From assembly GCF_041860085.1 (NCBI RefSeq), contig NZ_CP124747.1, positions 3,534,001 to 3,598,000 on the forward strand: a stretch of DNA of 64,000 bases, in the 5' to 3' direction. The position numbers and the translations under genes are program-made. The notes below the pieces were generated by a model, which was not told the origin of the DNA, searched no databases, and saw only the letters and a program-made list of their open reading frames with translations. This document shows, one piece after another, positions 1-9,595 of this stretch. Each line of letters begins with the position of its first letter. Position 1 is the first letter of the stretch. Source of the stretch: Schlesneria sp. DSM 10557 (GTDB lineage: Bacteria; Planctomycetota; Planctomycetia; Planctomycetales; Planctomycetaceae).

Positions 1-1015
1 CTTCATCGGGAAGCTGACCGACCACGATTCCATTGCCGGCATGAACCTGAATAGCGACCCCCAGCTGGGTGGCCCGGCTGGCAAATTCCATCGCTTTCGA
101 CGGGAGCAGATTCGCCTGGAAGGTGAGTGGATCATCAGCGCACGTCGGGAATTCCGTCAGTGCTTCCCACAGTCGCGCCGCGTCCGGTTCGTGAATCCGC
201 TCTTCCGACTGGACATCCCCTTCGGCCAGTTCGCGATGAAGGGTCTCAAGCTGCCATTCGACTTCTTTCTTTGACCCTTCAACGCCCAGACACAGAGTGA
301 CGGGAGCATGCTGGGCAGAAGTACGAGCAGCTGTACTGATCAGCCGTGTGGCGGGAGGATTCAGCACATCGACGGCGACCGGACGGGCGTCCGATTTCAG
401 CAGTCGCTGAAGAGCCAGCTCTACCCGCTCAAATGACTTGAAGCCGAAACAGGCCAAGGCGGTCGTCTCGGGCATGGGACGCAGTTTCAGCGTCACCTGG
501 GTCACAATCCCTAACGTGCCGCGCGAACCGACCAGCAACTTGCAGATGTCGTAGCCCGCCACGTTTTTGACAACCCGTCCGCCCGCTTTGAAAAGCTGGC
601 CCGCAGCGTCCACGGCCGAAATACCGATGACATAGTCGCGAAACGTCCCATGTCCAAACCGGCGCGAGCCACTGGTATTCGTCGCGATCGCACCACCGAG
701 CGTGGCCCGGGTCGGCTGAGCGATATCGATCGGAAGCCGCTGTCGTTCGGCCGCCAGCCGCGACTGGAGCTCATCAATCCGCATTCCGGCTTCAACCGTG
801 ATCGTCATATCACGGGCCGGGTAGTCGATCACGCGGGTCAGTTCGGCGAGCGAGACATTCAGATCCGCTGTCGCCGCCGCTCCGTAGTGCAGTGCCGTCC
901 GCCCCCCCACGGGACAGATTGTTTTTCGAGGTCCCGCCACGTTTTCGGCCATGAATCGAGCGAGTTCCGCCTGTGTCGCAGGCACGAATTCTGCCGGAGT
1001 GGATGTCGTTGTCAT
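1..1015 (-). CDS. FAD-binding oxidoreductase, glycolate oxidase GlcE/GlcD type (3' end outside window)
   Basis: The minus-strand frame from the ATG at 1015 stays open to the window edge, so only the N-terminal ~338 residues are present. It reads as a PCMH-type FAD-binding domain: CPVGGRTALHYG near residue 36, then ATLGGAIATNTSGSRRFGHG and a VKNVAGYDICKLLVGSRGTLG block that contact FAD in this family, followed by the oxidase C-terminal region (TLKLRPMPETT). Family knowledge points to flavin-linked oxidation of a 2-hydroxy acid such as glycolate, usually with GlcD and an iron-sulfur GlcF. Neither partner is visible, so GlcE, GlcD or a related lactate-type oxidase remain possible. Confidence 0.85.
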   Translation of the reverse strand, partial: MTTTSTPAEFVPATQAELARFMAENVAGPRKTICPVGGRTALHYGAAATADLNVSLAELTRVIDYPARDMTITVEAGMRIDELQSRLAAERQRLPIDIAQPTRATLGGAIATNTSGSRRFGHGTFRDYVIGISAVDAAGQLFKAGGRVVKNVAGYDICKLLVGSRGTLGIVTQVTLKLRPMPETTALACFGFKSFERVELALQRLLKSDARPVAVDVLNPPATRLISTAARTSAQHAPVTLCLGVEGSKKEVEWQLETLHRELAEGDVQSEERIHEPDAARLWEALTEFPTCADDPLTFQANLLPSKAMEFASRATQLGVAIQVHAGNGIVVGQLPDE

Positions 1016-1345
1016 ATCCAGAAAAGCTCGAATAATAAAAGGAATAACAGCCGGAATGGGAACTGCTCAACTCGCAGGACCAGTCAGCCACCCCCCTGCA
1101 TCAACGATGAAAGTCGCCATCACACGGGTCATTGTCACATTCAAGGGTGTCGGAGTTGAAGGGGAGCATAAAGTCGTACGTCCCGAAAGAAAAGGCGGCT
1201 GTGCGCCGGTTCGCCGGGCCGCTCGACTCCCCTGTGAGATTTGCACGGAATTTCGTTGCCGTACCTCCCCCACTGACCAGATTGAAACCAGAGAGATTTT
1301 CGATTTGATTGAAACGAGATCGAACACTCCTGAAGAAGGCTGAGA
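1016..1345. other. intergenic region between divergent genes
   Basis: About 330 bases separate the oxidase start (minus) from the release-factor-like gene (plus). Short open frames on both strands have no recognisable protein character. The stretch presumably holds both promoters. I see no clear -35/-10 pair, repeat or RNA. Confidence 0.4.
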
Positions 1346-1873
1346 ATGCTCGAAACCAATCCCCCCGACCTGGAACATCCAGCCCGGATTCCTGTGGAAA
1401 CACTGCTACGGGACTGCGATGTCCGCCACGAACGGCGACGAGGCCCGGGAGGACAGCATCGGAACAAGACCGAATCCGCCGTGGTCATTCGACATCGGCC
1501 GACGGGAATTGAGGGCCAGGCGGCCGAACGACGAAGCCAGTTCGATAATCACCGCAATGCGGTCAAACGGCTGCGGCTGAATCTCGCTTTAGCCGTCCGA
1601 ACCCATGCACTGGCGGAAGCTGCACCGACGGAATTGTGGCGGTCACGGTGCGCCGGCGGACGAATTGGAATCAACGAAGAACACGAAGATTTTCCGAAGG
1701 TTCTGGCGGAAGCCATGGACGTCCTCAACGCTCGAAACAGCCATCTCCACGGTTCGGCCGAACAACTGGGGTGTACTCCGTCCCAATTGATTAAGCTGCT
1801 GAAGAAGGAGCCCCGCGCGTTCCTGTGGCTGAATGAGTCCCGCCGCAGGCATGGCCTGTCTCAGCTCGACTAG
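1346..1873 (+). CDS. peptide chain release factor-like protein (RF-1 domain, GGQ motif)
   Basis: A 175-residue protein with the class I release factor signature GPGGQHRNKTESAV near residues 32-45. The GGQ loop triggers peptidyl-tRNA hydrolysis in the ribosomal peptidyl-transferase centre. It lacks the N-terminal and codon-recognition domains of RF1/RF2, so it resembles the small rescue-type or orphan 'release factor-like' proteins (ArfB/PrfH relatives). After the GGQ block come ~60 residues of basic, helix-prone sequence and a C-terminal half (from AEAMDVLNARN) that is not ArfB-like. Its action on stalled ribosomes is inference. No RBS is obvious. It is transcribed away from the oxidase. Confidence 0.8.
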   Translation: MLETNPPDLEHPARIPVETLLRDCDVRHERRRGPGGQHRNKTESAVVIRHRPTGIEGQAAERRSQFDNHRNAVKRLRLNLALAVRTHALAEAAPTELWRSRCAGGRIGINEEHEDFPKVLAEAMDVLNARNSHLHGSAEQLGCTPSQLIKLLKKEPRAFLWLNESRRRHGLSQLD

Positions 1874-2085
1874 ACGACACGGGCCAATCGCCCCCGCAAC
1901 CCCCGGTCGTCCAGCAACCTGGTGGCCTGCCGAGTCCCCCAAGTTCTCGAGCCCCCCAGCCCGAGCCACCCGAGCCCCATCGTAAGAGGAACTCCGATTG
2001 ACCCGTTAATCTAATTCTGTTAAGCCAAGTGTCTCGGTGAGGCAAGATGTGATGCGAAAATTTTCGAGTTCTGCGGTGTAACTTC

Positions 2086-2496
2086 ATGATTGTCGAGCAG
2101 TACCAGTTGTTAATCGCCGACGACGATGACGCCTTTCGTAGCACTCTTTGCGAAATCTTCGAACCATTCTTTCGCCTGATCGAAGCAGAATCCGGGGAAG
2201 AAGCACTTGAACGAGCGGCCCACGAAAAAGTGCATCTGGCCCTCTTTGACATGCACATGCAATGTCTGACCGGACTGGAAGCACTGCGCCGCCTGAAAGA
2301 GATTCATACTCTCGCACCTTGTATCCTGATTACCGGCGACTACTCGGCGGAACTTTGTGATCACGCAGCAGAGGCACAGGCGTTCTCTGTCCTGAAAAAG
2401 CCGACGACGAAAAAAGAACTGGTCAGGACCGTGGCGACGGCAGTCGCAACCACCTACCACGATAACGAGCTGACCCATCAACTTCTGAGCACATGA
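2086..2496 (+). CDS. single-domain response regulator (receiver domain)
   Basis: A 136-residue CheY-like receiver with no output domain. Visible are the acidic cluster IADDDDAF near residues 10-17, the phosphoacceptor Asp in LALFDMHM near residue 54, the Thr in ILITGDY and the conserved Lys in VLKKP near residue 104. Such proteins relay phosphate or bind a partner protein rather than DNA. No histidine kinase is adjacent, so the partner cannot be named. The ATG at 2086 leaves a normal receiver N terminus (EQYQLLIADDD). Confidence 0.9.
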   Translation: MIVEQYQLLIADDDDAFRSTLCEIFEPFFRLIEAESGEEALERAAHEKVHLALFDMHMQCLTGLEALRRLKEIHTLAPCILITGDYSAELCDHAAEAQAFSVLKKPTTKKELVRTVATAVATTYHDNELTHQLLST

Positions 2497-2737
2497 TGTC
2501 AGGCATCGGGGAAATCCACTGAGAATCCGCCAGGCATCGGGGTCCGATACAGATGCTGAGTGAGCGATCTGGACAAGCTCTAACGACCTGTCGGTCGAAT
2601 TCCGAAGGCCGCTGGAAATGTTTTAAGTAACTCATTGTTCCCGCATGCGGATCAGCTAGACTATTCGCGTGTCCGATGGATTGAGTTACTCCATATACTT
2701 CGGTCGGTTTCACTGGCTTGTTTCATGCGGTGACGTC

Positions 2738-3562
2738 ATGCCCACACTGACACCGTTGCGGTTCGGCTATAACTTTGGCAATCACGAGCTGCCGCCTGAG
2801 TTCGCTTATCCACCCCTGATCGAAACCTGGTTAGGGGTCGATTTCGCACCGCCCGCCAGTTTGCTCGACGTTTCCGCCGGGGAATGGCGTCAACGACTCG
2901 GACCGGAATGGCCTGCGGCCTGGCAATCGATCGGCCCTGCCGAGCGTCACGCCCCCGGCCGACCCGAAATCGAGCAGCAACTTCGGAATGTCATGGGCGA
3001 CCGGGCGATCCGCTTCCATGAGAACGGATTCTGCTTCGGCTGGCTCGGCTACGAAGGGAACCTTTATGCACGCTACGAAGCGATCCGTGACGGCTTCGTG
3101 GCAACGCTCGACAGCGTTCAGGATGTCATGCCGAAACTGGGCCAGCCCCACCGCTGGAACGTGACTTACGTCAACCGGATTCCGCAAGGCTCTGTCTGGT
3201 CAAGTCCCGCAGACTGGTCATTCTTTCGCCTCTGGCAACCGAATCCCCTGAAGAAGCTGAAAATCGAGCCCGAAGGTTTCGTCGGCCAGTGGCAATTTCC
3301 TCTCGACGCGGAACGAGGGACCCTCTGCATCGAACTGACACACGAACCGATCGTCGACTCGGGATCCGAACTCGAATACCTCTGGTTAAGACTGACCGCA
3401 TCCGGCGTGATCGAGTCACACGAAGCCGCCTTGTTCGATGGACTCGACTACGGCCGGGAAATCTGCGTTCGCGCCTTTAACGAACTCGTCACGACCGACG
3501 CGAAACAGTTCTGGGGCGAACGCGAACTTCCGACAAAACGAGACCTTCCTTCGAAGAAGTAA
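2738..3562 (+). CDS. TIGR04255 family protein
   Basis: A 274-residue protein from the ATG at 2738; a GTG at 2669 would add 23 residues of unlikely sequence. It resembles the TIGR04255 family: an N-terminal PPLIETWLGVDF segment, a central VTYVNRIP motif and a C-terminal stretch with FDGLDYGREICVRAFNELVTTDAKQFWG. Members are widespread proteins of unknown function, sometimes near toxin-antitoxin or mobile loci. I infer a soluble cytoplasmic protein. Neighbours (receiver protein upstream, trpS convergent downstream) do not suggest a role. Confidence 0.75.
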   Translation: MPTLTPLRFGYNFGNHELPPEFAYPPLIETWLGVDFAPPASLLDVSAGEWRQRLGPEWPAAWQSIGPAERHAPGRPEIEQQLRNVMGDRAIRFHENGFCFGWLGYEGNLYARYEAIRDGFVATLDSVQDVMPKLGQPHRWNVTYVNRIPQGSVWSSPADWSFFRLWQPNPLKKLKIEPEGFVGQWQFPLDAERGTLCIELTHEPIVDSGSELEYLWLRLTASGVIESHEAALFDGLDYGREICVRAFNELVTTDAKQFWGERELPTKRDLPSKK

Positions 3563-3795
3563 CGCGGACAGGGCCTGTCGCGTTAATCCCTTCCTATGGG
3601 ACCCGTCAGAGTGTCAGGCTGCGTCACGCGGACTTCGACTGCTGGCACCTGATCCATGGCCACCAGGAATTCTTGAGGGTTTGCCTCTGGGACAGAACCG
3701 TCAACGAGGCGGTGCCATTTTGGGGTGCGGAATAGCGCACTGCACGACCGAGGACGATCATACAGTGGCATACGACTTTGATTCGTGCCAGAAAT

Positions 3796-4779
3796 CTAGT
3801 CGCGCACGCTCAGACCTTTCAGGCCACAGGCCTTGCGGACGCGTTCGAGAACTTCTTTCCCCTTCGCGCGGGCTTTCTTGGCGCCAGCCCGCAGCACGTC
3901 CTCAACATAGTCCGGGTCAGCAACAAGCTCGGCCCGCTTCGTTCGTGCCGCACTGAAGTACTTCATCGATGCATCGAACACGGCTTGTTTCGCTTCCCCG
4001 TACCCCATACCGCCAGCCCGGTATTTCTGAGCCAGCGCTGCCTGCTCTTCAGCAGTGGCGAAAAGCTGATAGAGCGCAAAGACAGAACAGTGATCAGGAT
4101 CTTTGGGAGCTTCGAGCGGAAGCGAGTCCGTTTTGATCGACATGATCTTTTTCCGCAGCGGCTTTTCGGCATCGAAGATCTCGATCGTGTTGCCGTAGCT
4201 TTTGGACATTTTTTCGCCGTCCGTCCCGGGCACTTTCGCCCCTTCCTTCAGCACGCGGGCTGTTGGCAGATGGAGCGTCTCGGCTCCATAAATGCTGTTG
4301 AATCGCTGAGCAATGTCACGCGTTACTTCCAGATGCTGGACCTGATCCGCCCCTACCGGCACCACGTCACTGTCGTACAGCAGAATGTCGGCAGCCATCA
4401 GAACGGGGTAGGTGAAAAGACCCGCGTCAGCCGCGATCCCTTTCGCGGCCTTGTCTTTGAACGAGGTGCATTTCTCCAGCAGGCTGAACTGAGTAATACT
4501 CATCAGCAGCCACATCAGTTCCGTCACTTCCGGAACATCAGATTGCCTAAAGAGCGACGCCTGGCTCGGATCGAGCCCCAGCGCCAGCAGGTCCAGGGCC
4601 GCATCATTCACGTTCTGCTCAAGCACCTTGGCGTCGCGGACGGTTGTCAACGCATGCAGGTCGGCAATGAAGTAGAACGACTGTTCGTTCCCCTGAAGCG
4701 CTATGTATTGCTGGATCGCGCCGAAATAGTTACCCCAATGAAATCGACCGGTCGGCTGGATACCTGACAAAACACGCAT
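3796..4779 (-). CDS. trpS: tryptophan--tRNA ligase
   Basis: A 327-residue class I aminoacyl-tRNA synthetase charging tRNA-Trp in the cytoplasm. Bacterial TrpRS marks are present: [17 protein letters not shown] at the N terminus (HIGH-type ATP site), [34 protein letters not shown] in the Rossmann core, and [11 protein letters not shown] (KMSKS loop). Length matches the usual ~330. The ATG at 4779 starts exactly at [11 protein letters not shown]; an upstream in-frame ATG at 4851 would add 24 non-family residues. It is convergent with the TIGR04255 gene and divergent from the glycosyltransferase. Confidence 0.96.
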   Translation of the reverse strand: MRVLSGIQPTGRFHWGNYFGAIQQYIALQGNEQSFYFIADLHALTTVRDAKVLEQNVNDAALDLLALGLDPSQASLFRQSDVPEVTELMWLLMSITQFSLLEKCTSFKDKAAKGIAADAGLFTYPVLMAADILLYDSDVVPVGADQVQHLEVTRDIAQRFNSIYGAETLHLPTARVLKEGAKVPGTDGEKMSKSYGNTIEIFDAEKPLRKKIMSIKTDSLPLEAPKDPDHCSVFALYQLFATAEEQAALAQKYRAGGMGYGEAKQAVFDASMKYFSAARTKRAELVADPDYVEDVLRAGAKKARAKGKEVLERVRKACGLKGLSVRD

Positions 4780-5183
4780 GAAACACCAGTTTGTTCGAAA
4801 CGAAATTAACGACGATTTGATCGCGACACGGCTGCACAACCCCTGTGCCACGGCATAAAGATATCAAATTGCCGACCTGATTAGCCATCATCGTGAACCG
4901 GCAGCCACCGCGAATCGCCCAATGCAGTCAGGGGAACGGCGCGATTCCCTGCCCGTCAGATTCCCGAACGTGCGTTCATGGTCGCACAGACGAGAACCCG
5001 ACATCAGCCCATCAATGGGCAGCGAAACCACTTCAGGTCTTGAAGGCTCCCCTGCTCCGACAGCGTTTACCTCCGGCGGTCACAGTTGTTTGACATTTGG
5101 CAATCACGTAAAGTTCGCGCAGGGCTTCTGCGCCAGCCTGGGATGATGGACCGCCAATGGCGTGTGAGTTAAGGAACGACTGC
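4780..5183. other. intergenic region between divergent trpS and glycosyltransferase genes
   Basis: About 400 bases. I see no convincing coding frame, tRNA, T-box-type leader or riboswitch. AAGGAA at 5171-5176 is the ribosome-binding site for the next gene. Confidence 0.4.
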
Positions 5184-7052
5184 ATGACTGTTTTGTTGCG
5201 CCACCAAGCGCTGCTCGCCCTGATGGCGGTCGTGATCTTCTTCACCAATCTTGGCAGTTACGCCCTCTTCAACGAAGACGAGCCCAAGAACGCCAGTTGC
5301 GGGGCTGAAATGTTTCGGCGTGGGGATGTCATCGTCCCGACCTTTAACGAAGCATTGCGAACCGACAAGCCAATCCTGATCTACTGGCTGATGCTGACTT
5401 CGTACAAGTTCTTCGGGATCTCCGAGTTTTCGGCCCGATTCGCATCGGCCCTGTTGTCGGTCGGTACGACACTTCTGACCTACCACCTGGGCCGCAAGCT
5501 CTACTCTGCCGAAATCGGAATTCTGGCCAGTTGCATTCTCTGCACCTGCCTGCTGTTCACGGCGGTCGGTCGTGCGGTTACCCCCGACGCGACATTGATT
5601 TTCTTTGTGACGCTCACCTTCACCTGCTATGTCTGGGTCGTCGCCCGGCAGCGCGGGGGCAACTTCAGCGGCGACAGTGCTGCGGAAACCGATTCCGAAG
5701 AAGACGCCGATGAGGCCCCATCCGAACTGAACCAGACAGCTCTCGCCGAGAGCGACTCGAACGCGGCCTCGACCGTACAGCAACCGGACACACTGCTGCC
5801 ATCCGACTGGAAGTGGGCCGCCCCTCTGTTCGCAGCCATGGGTTTCGCCGTGCTCGCCAAGGGACCGGTGGGGGTTGTCCTTCCCAGTGGGATCCTGATC
5901 CTTTTTCTGCTGATTTCGTGGCGCGAACGGGATATCGAAAGTGAAGTCCTGACGGCTCCGACGGGCCCCTGGTGGAAACGCTGGTGGCGTATCGCCCTCC
6001 AGACATTGCGCCCCCGACAAATCCTGCAGACACTTCGTGGAATGCACTTCCTGATCGGGCTCGGCATCGTCATAGCCATTGCCTTACCCTGGTATCTGGT
6101 GGTCGGCTACAAGACGAACGGCGAGTGGTTACGCGGCTTCTTCCTCGATCACAACCTGAATCGGGCACTGACCGCGAAGGAAAACCACAATGGCTTTCCG
6201 TTCTATCAGTTGTATTACGTCGTCGCGATTCTGGTCTCGTGCTTCCCCTGGTCGGTCTTCCTCCCCGTAGCGGTCTTCCGCATGGGCGAACGGTTCATCG
6301 ACGGTGCTCGCTGGCGCGACAGTGATCGTCTGGTCGCCTGCTGGGCCGGAACCTGGTTCATTTTCTTCTCACTCGCCAGCACCCGGCTCCCCAACTACCT
6401 GCTTCCCATGTATCCCGCCGTGGCTTTGATCCTCGGTCGGTACCTGCATGACTGGCGGCGGGACGAGGTGGACGAAGGTGTCTATTCATTCAATCTCTGC
6501 TGCCGCGCCCTCGGACTGGTCGGCATTCTGATGGTCATCGGCGTCTACATCGCCGCCTATGTCCTGTTCTCAAGTGAACAGTGGCTGGCCCTGATTGGCC
6601 TGGTCCCGATCGCCGGTGCCTATATCGCGATGAAATTTCTCGACCAGGAACTCCGTACCCGCGTCATCCAGACACTGGTCGCCATGTCCATTCTGCTGGC
6701 GGTTCTCGTGGTCGGGGTCGCCCCGGTCCGCGTTAACAACTACCAGGACACTCCCAAATTCATCGCCGATGCCCGACGTCTCTCGAATGACGGTGAGGTT
6801 GAGATTGGCACCTTCCGTTACTTCCAGCCCAGCGTCGTCTACTACGCCGGTTATTCTGGAAAACGAGTCACCGTCTTGCATACGCCGCGTGACGCCGCCG
6901 ACTTTATCGCAGGGGGACCGCACCGATTCATCATTACCCCCGCCAGTAAGCACAATGAACTGCGGGATGAGCTTCCCGGAAATATCGCCGAACTCTCACG
7001 ACACCGGAACTTTCTGCGGCGAACAGAACTGATTCTGCTCGGTCGACAATAA
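5184..7052 (+). CDS. ArnT/PMT-type membrane glycosyltransferase (GT83-like)
   Basis: A 622-residue polytopic membrane protein. The acidic motif FNEDEPKNA near residue 32, just after the first membrane segment, matches the catalytic acidic loop of ArnT/PMT GT-C transferases. The following FNEALRTDKPILIYWLM and ARFASAL segments are also typical. About 11-13 hydrophobic segments can be counted, with a hydrophilic acidic insert near residues 165-210. Family role: transfer of a sugar from a polyprenyl-phosphate donor to lipid A or another acceptor on the outer face of the inner membrane. The acceptor here is unknown. The start at 5184 has AAGGAA eight bases upstream; an ATG at 5157 is the alternative. 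Confidence 0.88.
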   Translation: MTVLLRHQALLALMAVVIFFTNLGSYALFNEDEPKNASCGAEMFRRGDVIVPTFNEALRTDKPILIYWLMLTSYKFFGISEFSARFASALLSVGTTLLTYHLGRKLYSAEIGILASCILCTCLLFTAVGRAVTPDATLIFFVTLTFTCYVWVVARQRGGNFSGDSAAETDSEEDADEAPSELNQTALAESDSNAASTVQQPDTLLPSDWKWAAPLFAAMGFAVLAKGPVGVVLPSGILILFLLISWRERDIESEVLTAPTGPWWKRWWRIALQTLRPRQILQTLRGMHFLIGLGIVIAIALPWYLVVGYKTNGEWLRGFFLDHNLNRALTAKENHNGFPFYQLYYVVAILVSCFPWSVFLPVAVFRMGERFIDGARWRDSDRLVACWAGTWFIFFSLASTRLPNYLLPMYPAVALILGRYLHDWRRDEVDEGVYSFNLCCRALGLVGILMVIGVYIAAYVLFSSEQWLALIGLVPIAGAYIAMKFLDQELRTRVIQTLVAMSILLAVLVVGVAPVRVNNYQDTPKFIADARRLSNDGEVEIGTFRYFQPSVVYYAGYSGKRVTVLHTPRDAADFIAGGPHRFIITPASKHNELRDELPGNIAELSRHRNFLRRTELILLGRQ

Positions 7053-7284
7053 GCGGGCAGAGCGAGGTCGAAATGGGAACGATGGCAGGGTGCTCTCGCC
7101 AGTCGTCTCGGCTGCGCGCCGCGAAACCCGTCATTGGATCGGCCACGTTTAGAGCGGCGGCGTTTGGGTCCACGTCCTGTGAACCCGGTCGAATCACGAG
7201 GTTGCGACTGATTCCTCTGCACCTTATCGTGGGTCCGGTCCCGGTTTGCACAACCCCTCTCCCTGCTGGCATCGGAACAACGGC

Positions 7285-7608
7285 ATGTCGTCGATCAATT
7301 TCACCGCCGAAATGGCTTCATTCCCGACTCGTCCCGAATACTTCGTTGTTTACGCCGTCTGCACTTGTGCATTTCTGGGCTCGATCTGGCTGCTGAACTC
7401 CGGCCAGTCTACAGGATCGCGGCTGGTACTGTGGGGAGTTCTGGTCACCGTCCTGTCATGCGGGTATGGACTGATCGGAATTCCGACGATGGTGCTCGCA
7501 ATTCCGGGAATGCAGAAACTTGGTGTCCTGCTGGTGCTGGGAGGAATCGCTCATTCCCTGATCAGTTCTGTTCCCGCGAAACCGGTGAAGGAGGTCGACC
7601 ATGACTGA
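7285..7608 (+). CDS. small integral membrane protein, unknown function
   Basis: A 107-residue protein with three predicted hydrophobic helices (near residues 18-36, 46-68, 72-92). I do not recognise the family. It begins a tight three-gene membrane cluster: its stop overlaps the next start by eight bases. The ATG at 7285 (MSSINFTAEM) is the best start; an in-frame ATG at 7246 would add 13 poor residues. Confidence 0.65.
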   Translation: MSSINFTAEMASFPTRPEYFVVYAVCTCAFLGSIWLLNSGQSTGSRLVLWGVLVTVLSCGYGLIGIPTMVLAIPGMQKLGVLLVLGGIAHSLISSVPAKPVKEVDHD

Positions 7609-7837
7609 CCGGCAGCGACACATCGTTGTCCTGGTGATCAGCGTCATCGCTTACTTTATGATCTATCCAGATGACATCACCCGCTTCACCGCGCCGGTCA
7701 GCGACGTTTTAACGCTGACGTTCTCAATCTCTCCCTGGATGTATGGACTGGCCGCGGTGGCCGTGATTATCTACGGCGCAATGAAGATCCACGGCCGAGC
7801 CTCGCTGGATCGATCGCAACGCCCTTTATCACACTGA
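7601..7837 (+). CDS. small two-helix membrane protein, unknown function
   Basis: 78 residues with hydrophobic segments near residues 8-22 and 46-64. A strong AAGGAGG lies seven to eight bases before the ATG, inside the end of the preceding gene, so the pair is probably translationally coupled. The next gene follows after seven bases. No family recognised. Confidence 0.65.
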   Translation: MTDRQRHIVVLVISVIAYFMIYPDDITRFTAPVSDVLTLTFSISPWMYGLAAVAVIIYGAMKIHGRASLDRSQRPLSH

Positions 7838-7844
7838 TTGAACC

Positions 7845-8516
7845 ATGTCCCTGCTACTTGCGGATCTCGTCTGGCGCCCCCTTACTGGAACACGCTGGGG
7901 GCTGGCCATTTCTGCCGCACACCTGCTCGCCGCCCTGCTCTGTTTCCGGGCCGCCACCGTACAGCCAGCCGTGCAACCGACCGCAGAGACGCCTGAAGGA
8001 CCGGGCGATCAGAAGTCGACTCGTTCCCTCTACTGGATCGGGCTCGCATTGATCATGGTCCTGTTGAGCCTGAACAAGTTATTCGACCTGCAATCACTGA
8101 TAACGATTTACGGGCGCGGGCTGGCGAAGGACCAAGGCTGGTACAGCGACCGAAGGACGCTGCAGGTTACGCTGGTCGCCGGGGCCGCCGCCGTCAGTCT
8201 CGTCGGTTTGCTCGTCAGTCTGTATCTGCTCCGAGGGCATTGGCGGGAACGGACTCTGGCCCACTTCTCGCTCGCGTTCCTGCTGACACTCGTCACGATC
8301 CGCACGACCTCGTACGGGCCTCTCGATGCTTTTCTGTACGGCCTGCCGACAGTCGGTAACCGAATGAACGCGGGTCTTGAGCTTGCCGGAGCCGTGCTGG
8401 TCAGCATCGGCGCACTGCAGGCGCTTCAAAGCAGAAAAAATAGTTCTGCTAGAGATCGAGCGGGCGATCCTCCAGAACCGTACACCAACAGCGCGGCTAC
8501 CGTCATTCCCCAATGA
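7845..8516 (+). CDS. polytopic membrane protein of unknown function (LNK-DLQ / QGWY type)
   Basis: 223 residues with about five to six hydrophobic segments. The central block LLSLNKLFDLQSL...GRGLAKDQGWY followed by RRTLQ is a pattern I recall from a widespread but uncharacterised membrane family. That recall is not checked. It is the last gene of the 7285-8516 cluster. The C-terminal ~30 residues are hydrophilic and cytoplasm-like. Confidence 0.65.
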   Translation: MSLLLADLVWRPLTGTRWGLAISAAHLLAALLCFRAATVQPAVQPTAETPEGPGDQKSTRSLYWIGLALIMVLLSLNKLFDLQSLITIYGRGLAKDQGWYSDRRTLQVTLVAGAAAVSLVGLLVSLYLLRGHWRERTLAHFSLAFLLTLVTIRTTSYGPLDAFLYGLPTVGNRMNAGLELAGAVLVSIGALQALQSRKNSSARDRAGDPPEPYTNSAATVIPQ

Positions 8517-8594
8517 CCACAACGTCACAGAGCCTGAGTAGAAGCAACGCCAGATCGGACGGAGGAAATGGCTCAGAAACGGGACGAGGAATCG

Positions 8595-8873
8595 TCACAT
8601 TTCCTTAGTGTCGGCCGTGGAGAGCGTGCTGGGGCTATAGCACTTCAGCAGCACTTCGATTGCCTGAGAATCGGTAAGAGTTTCACTGGCGAAGATACGT
8701 ATTCTTCCGTCCGCATCCTCGGCCAGGACTCGCTCCAGGTAGACTTCTTCATCCCACTCGTCCAGCGAAAAGGGATTCTTGAACGGCATACGGACACATG
8801 TCGTCTCTGGAGATATCTGCATCCACTCACCATCAGCGTAACCGCCAACGAATAGTGTTCTCAACTCATCCAC
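8595..8873 (-). CDS. hypothetical acidic protein
   Basis: A 92-residue acidic soluble protein (MDELRTLFVGGYADGEWMQ...). Its regular composition favours the minus strand over a plus-strand frame through the same DNA. The end of the frame (EVLLKCYSPSTLS) may be less conserved. No family recognised. It is convergent with the membrane-protein cluster. Confidence 0.55.
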   Translation of the reverse strand: MDELRTLFVGGYADGEWMQISPETTCVRMPFKNPFSLDEWDEEVYLERVLAEDADGRIRIFASETLTDSQAIEVLLKCYSPSTLSTADTKEM

Positions 8874-9165
8874 GTCGAATCTTCCTACCGCATCTCGCTA
8901 AGTGCAGCAGCTACACCGAATTCCGTTTATAGCTGTGTGCTAATCACTTGCTGAGTCATCCTGACAATTCTTCTGACAACGGAATTGTTATATCCGGAAA
9001 CTCATTTTTAGCGACCATGTTTGTGCAAAAAGTTCGATTGTGGCTGACAAATAAATACAGCCGCTGAACGTCTTGGCAGAGTACATGCGACGAAAACCTG
9101 GGCAGCCTGCGCGCAACCCAGGGAGATTCTGCGTCGGAAACCGGACCATCCCCTGAACTTGCGAT

Positions 9166-9399
9166 TCAGACAAGATTGGGGGCTTGTTCCTCCGTGGGGC
9201 TTTTCCTGATCAGCCGCTTCAGTACATGCCCCTGCCAAAGCCACAGCCCTGTCACGATCAGCGCCGGCAGAAAGAAATAGCGGACAGCGGGGGCCTGAGC
9301 GGGAATTTCTTCAAACGGACTGTAGACATACCCCATAATGGGAAAACTGAAGACGATGTGAGTCCATCGAAGAATTGATCGCTTGGTGCTGGCTTTCAT
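9166..9399 (-). CDS. small membrane protein (PepSY-like tail type), unknown function
   Basis: 77 residues: a basic N terminus (MKASTKRSILRW), then two hydrophobic segments flanking a YSPFEE motif, and a charged C terminus. I recall similar short proteins annotated as hypothetical in several phyla. The frame runs upstream to 9684, but that extension is Arg/Ser/Cys-rich and unconvincing, so I start at 9399. Upstream lies the SRPBCC/ArsR operon on the same strand, ~200 bases away. Confidence 0.6.
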   Translation of the reverse strand: MKASTKRSILRWTHIVFSFPIMGYVYSPFEEIPAQAPAVRYFFLPALIVTGLWLWQGHVLKRLIRKSPTEEQAPNLV

Positions 9400-9595
9400 T
9401 CGGTTTTCCGCAAGTCTTGAGTTATTTGAACTGAGTCCGCGTCGCCAGACAAATTTGGTCAACGCCTGGATTGCCGGAACTTCTTCTGACAAGATTCGTA
9501 AAAAATCAGGGCTCGGGCGGACGCGACTTTCGCACAGCCTGCAAACCGACAGGCTGGCAGGACGAGGCACCTTAGCGACACAGAGGCCGAGCGTG

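Noticed and set aside
3778..4767. Long plus-strand open frame opposite trpS
   Set aside because: It mirrors a certain trpS gene and has no family-like features of its own.
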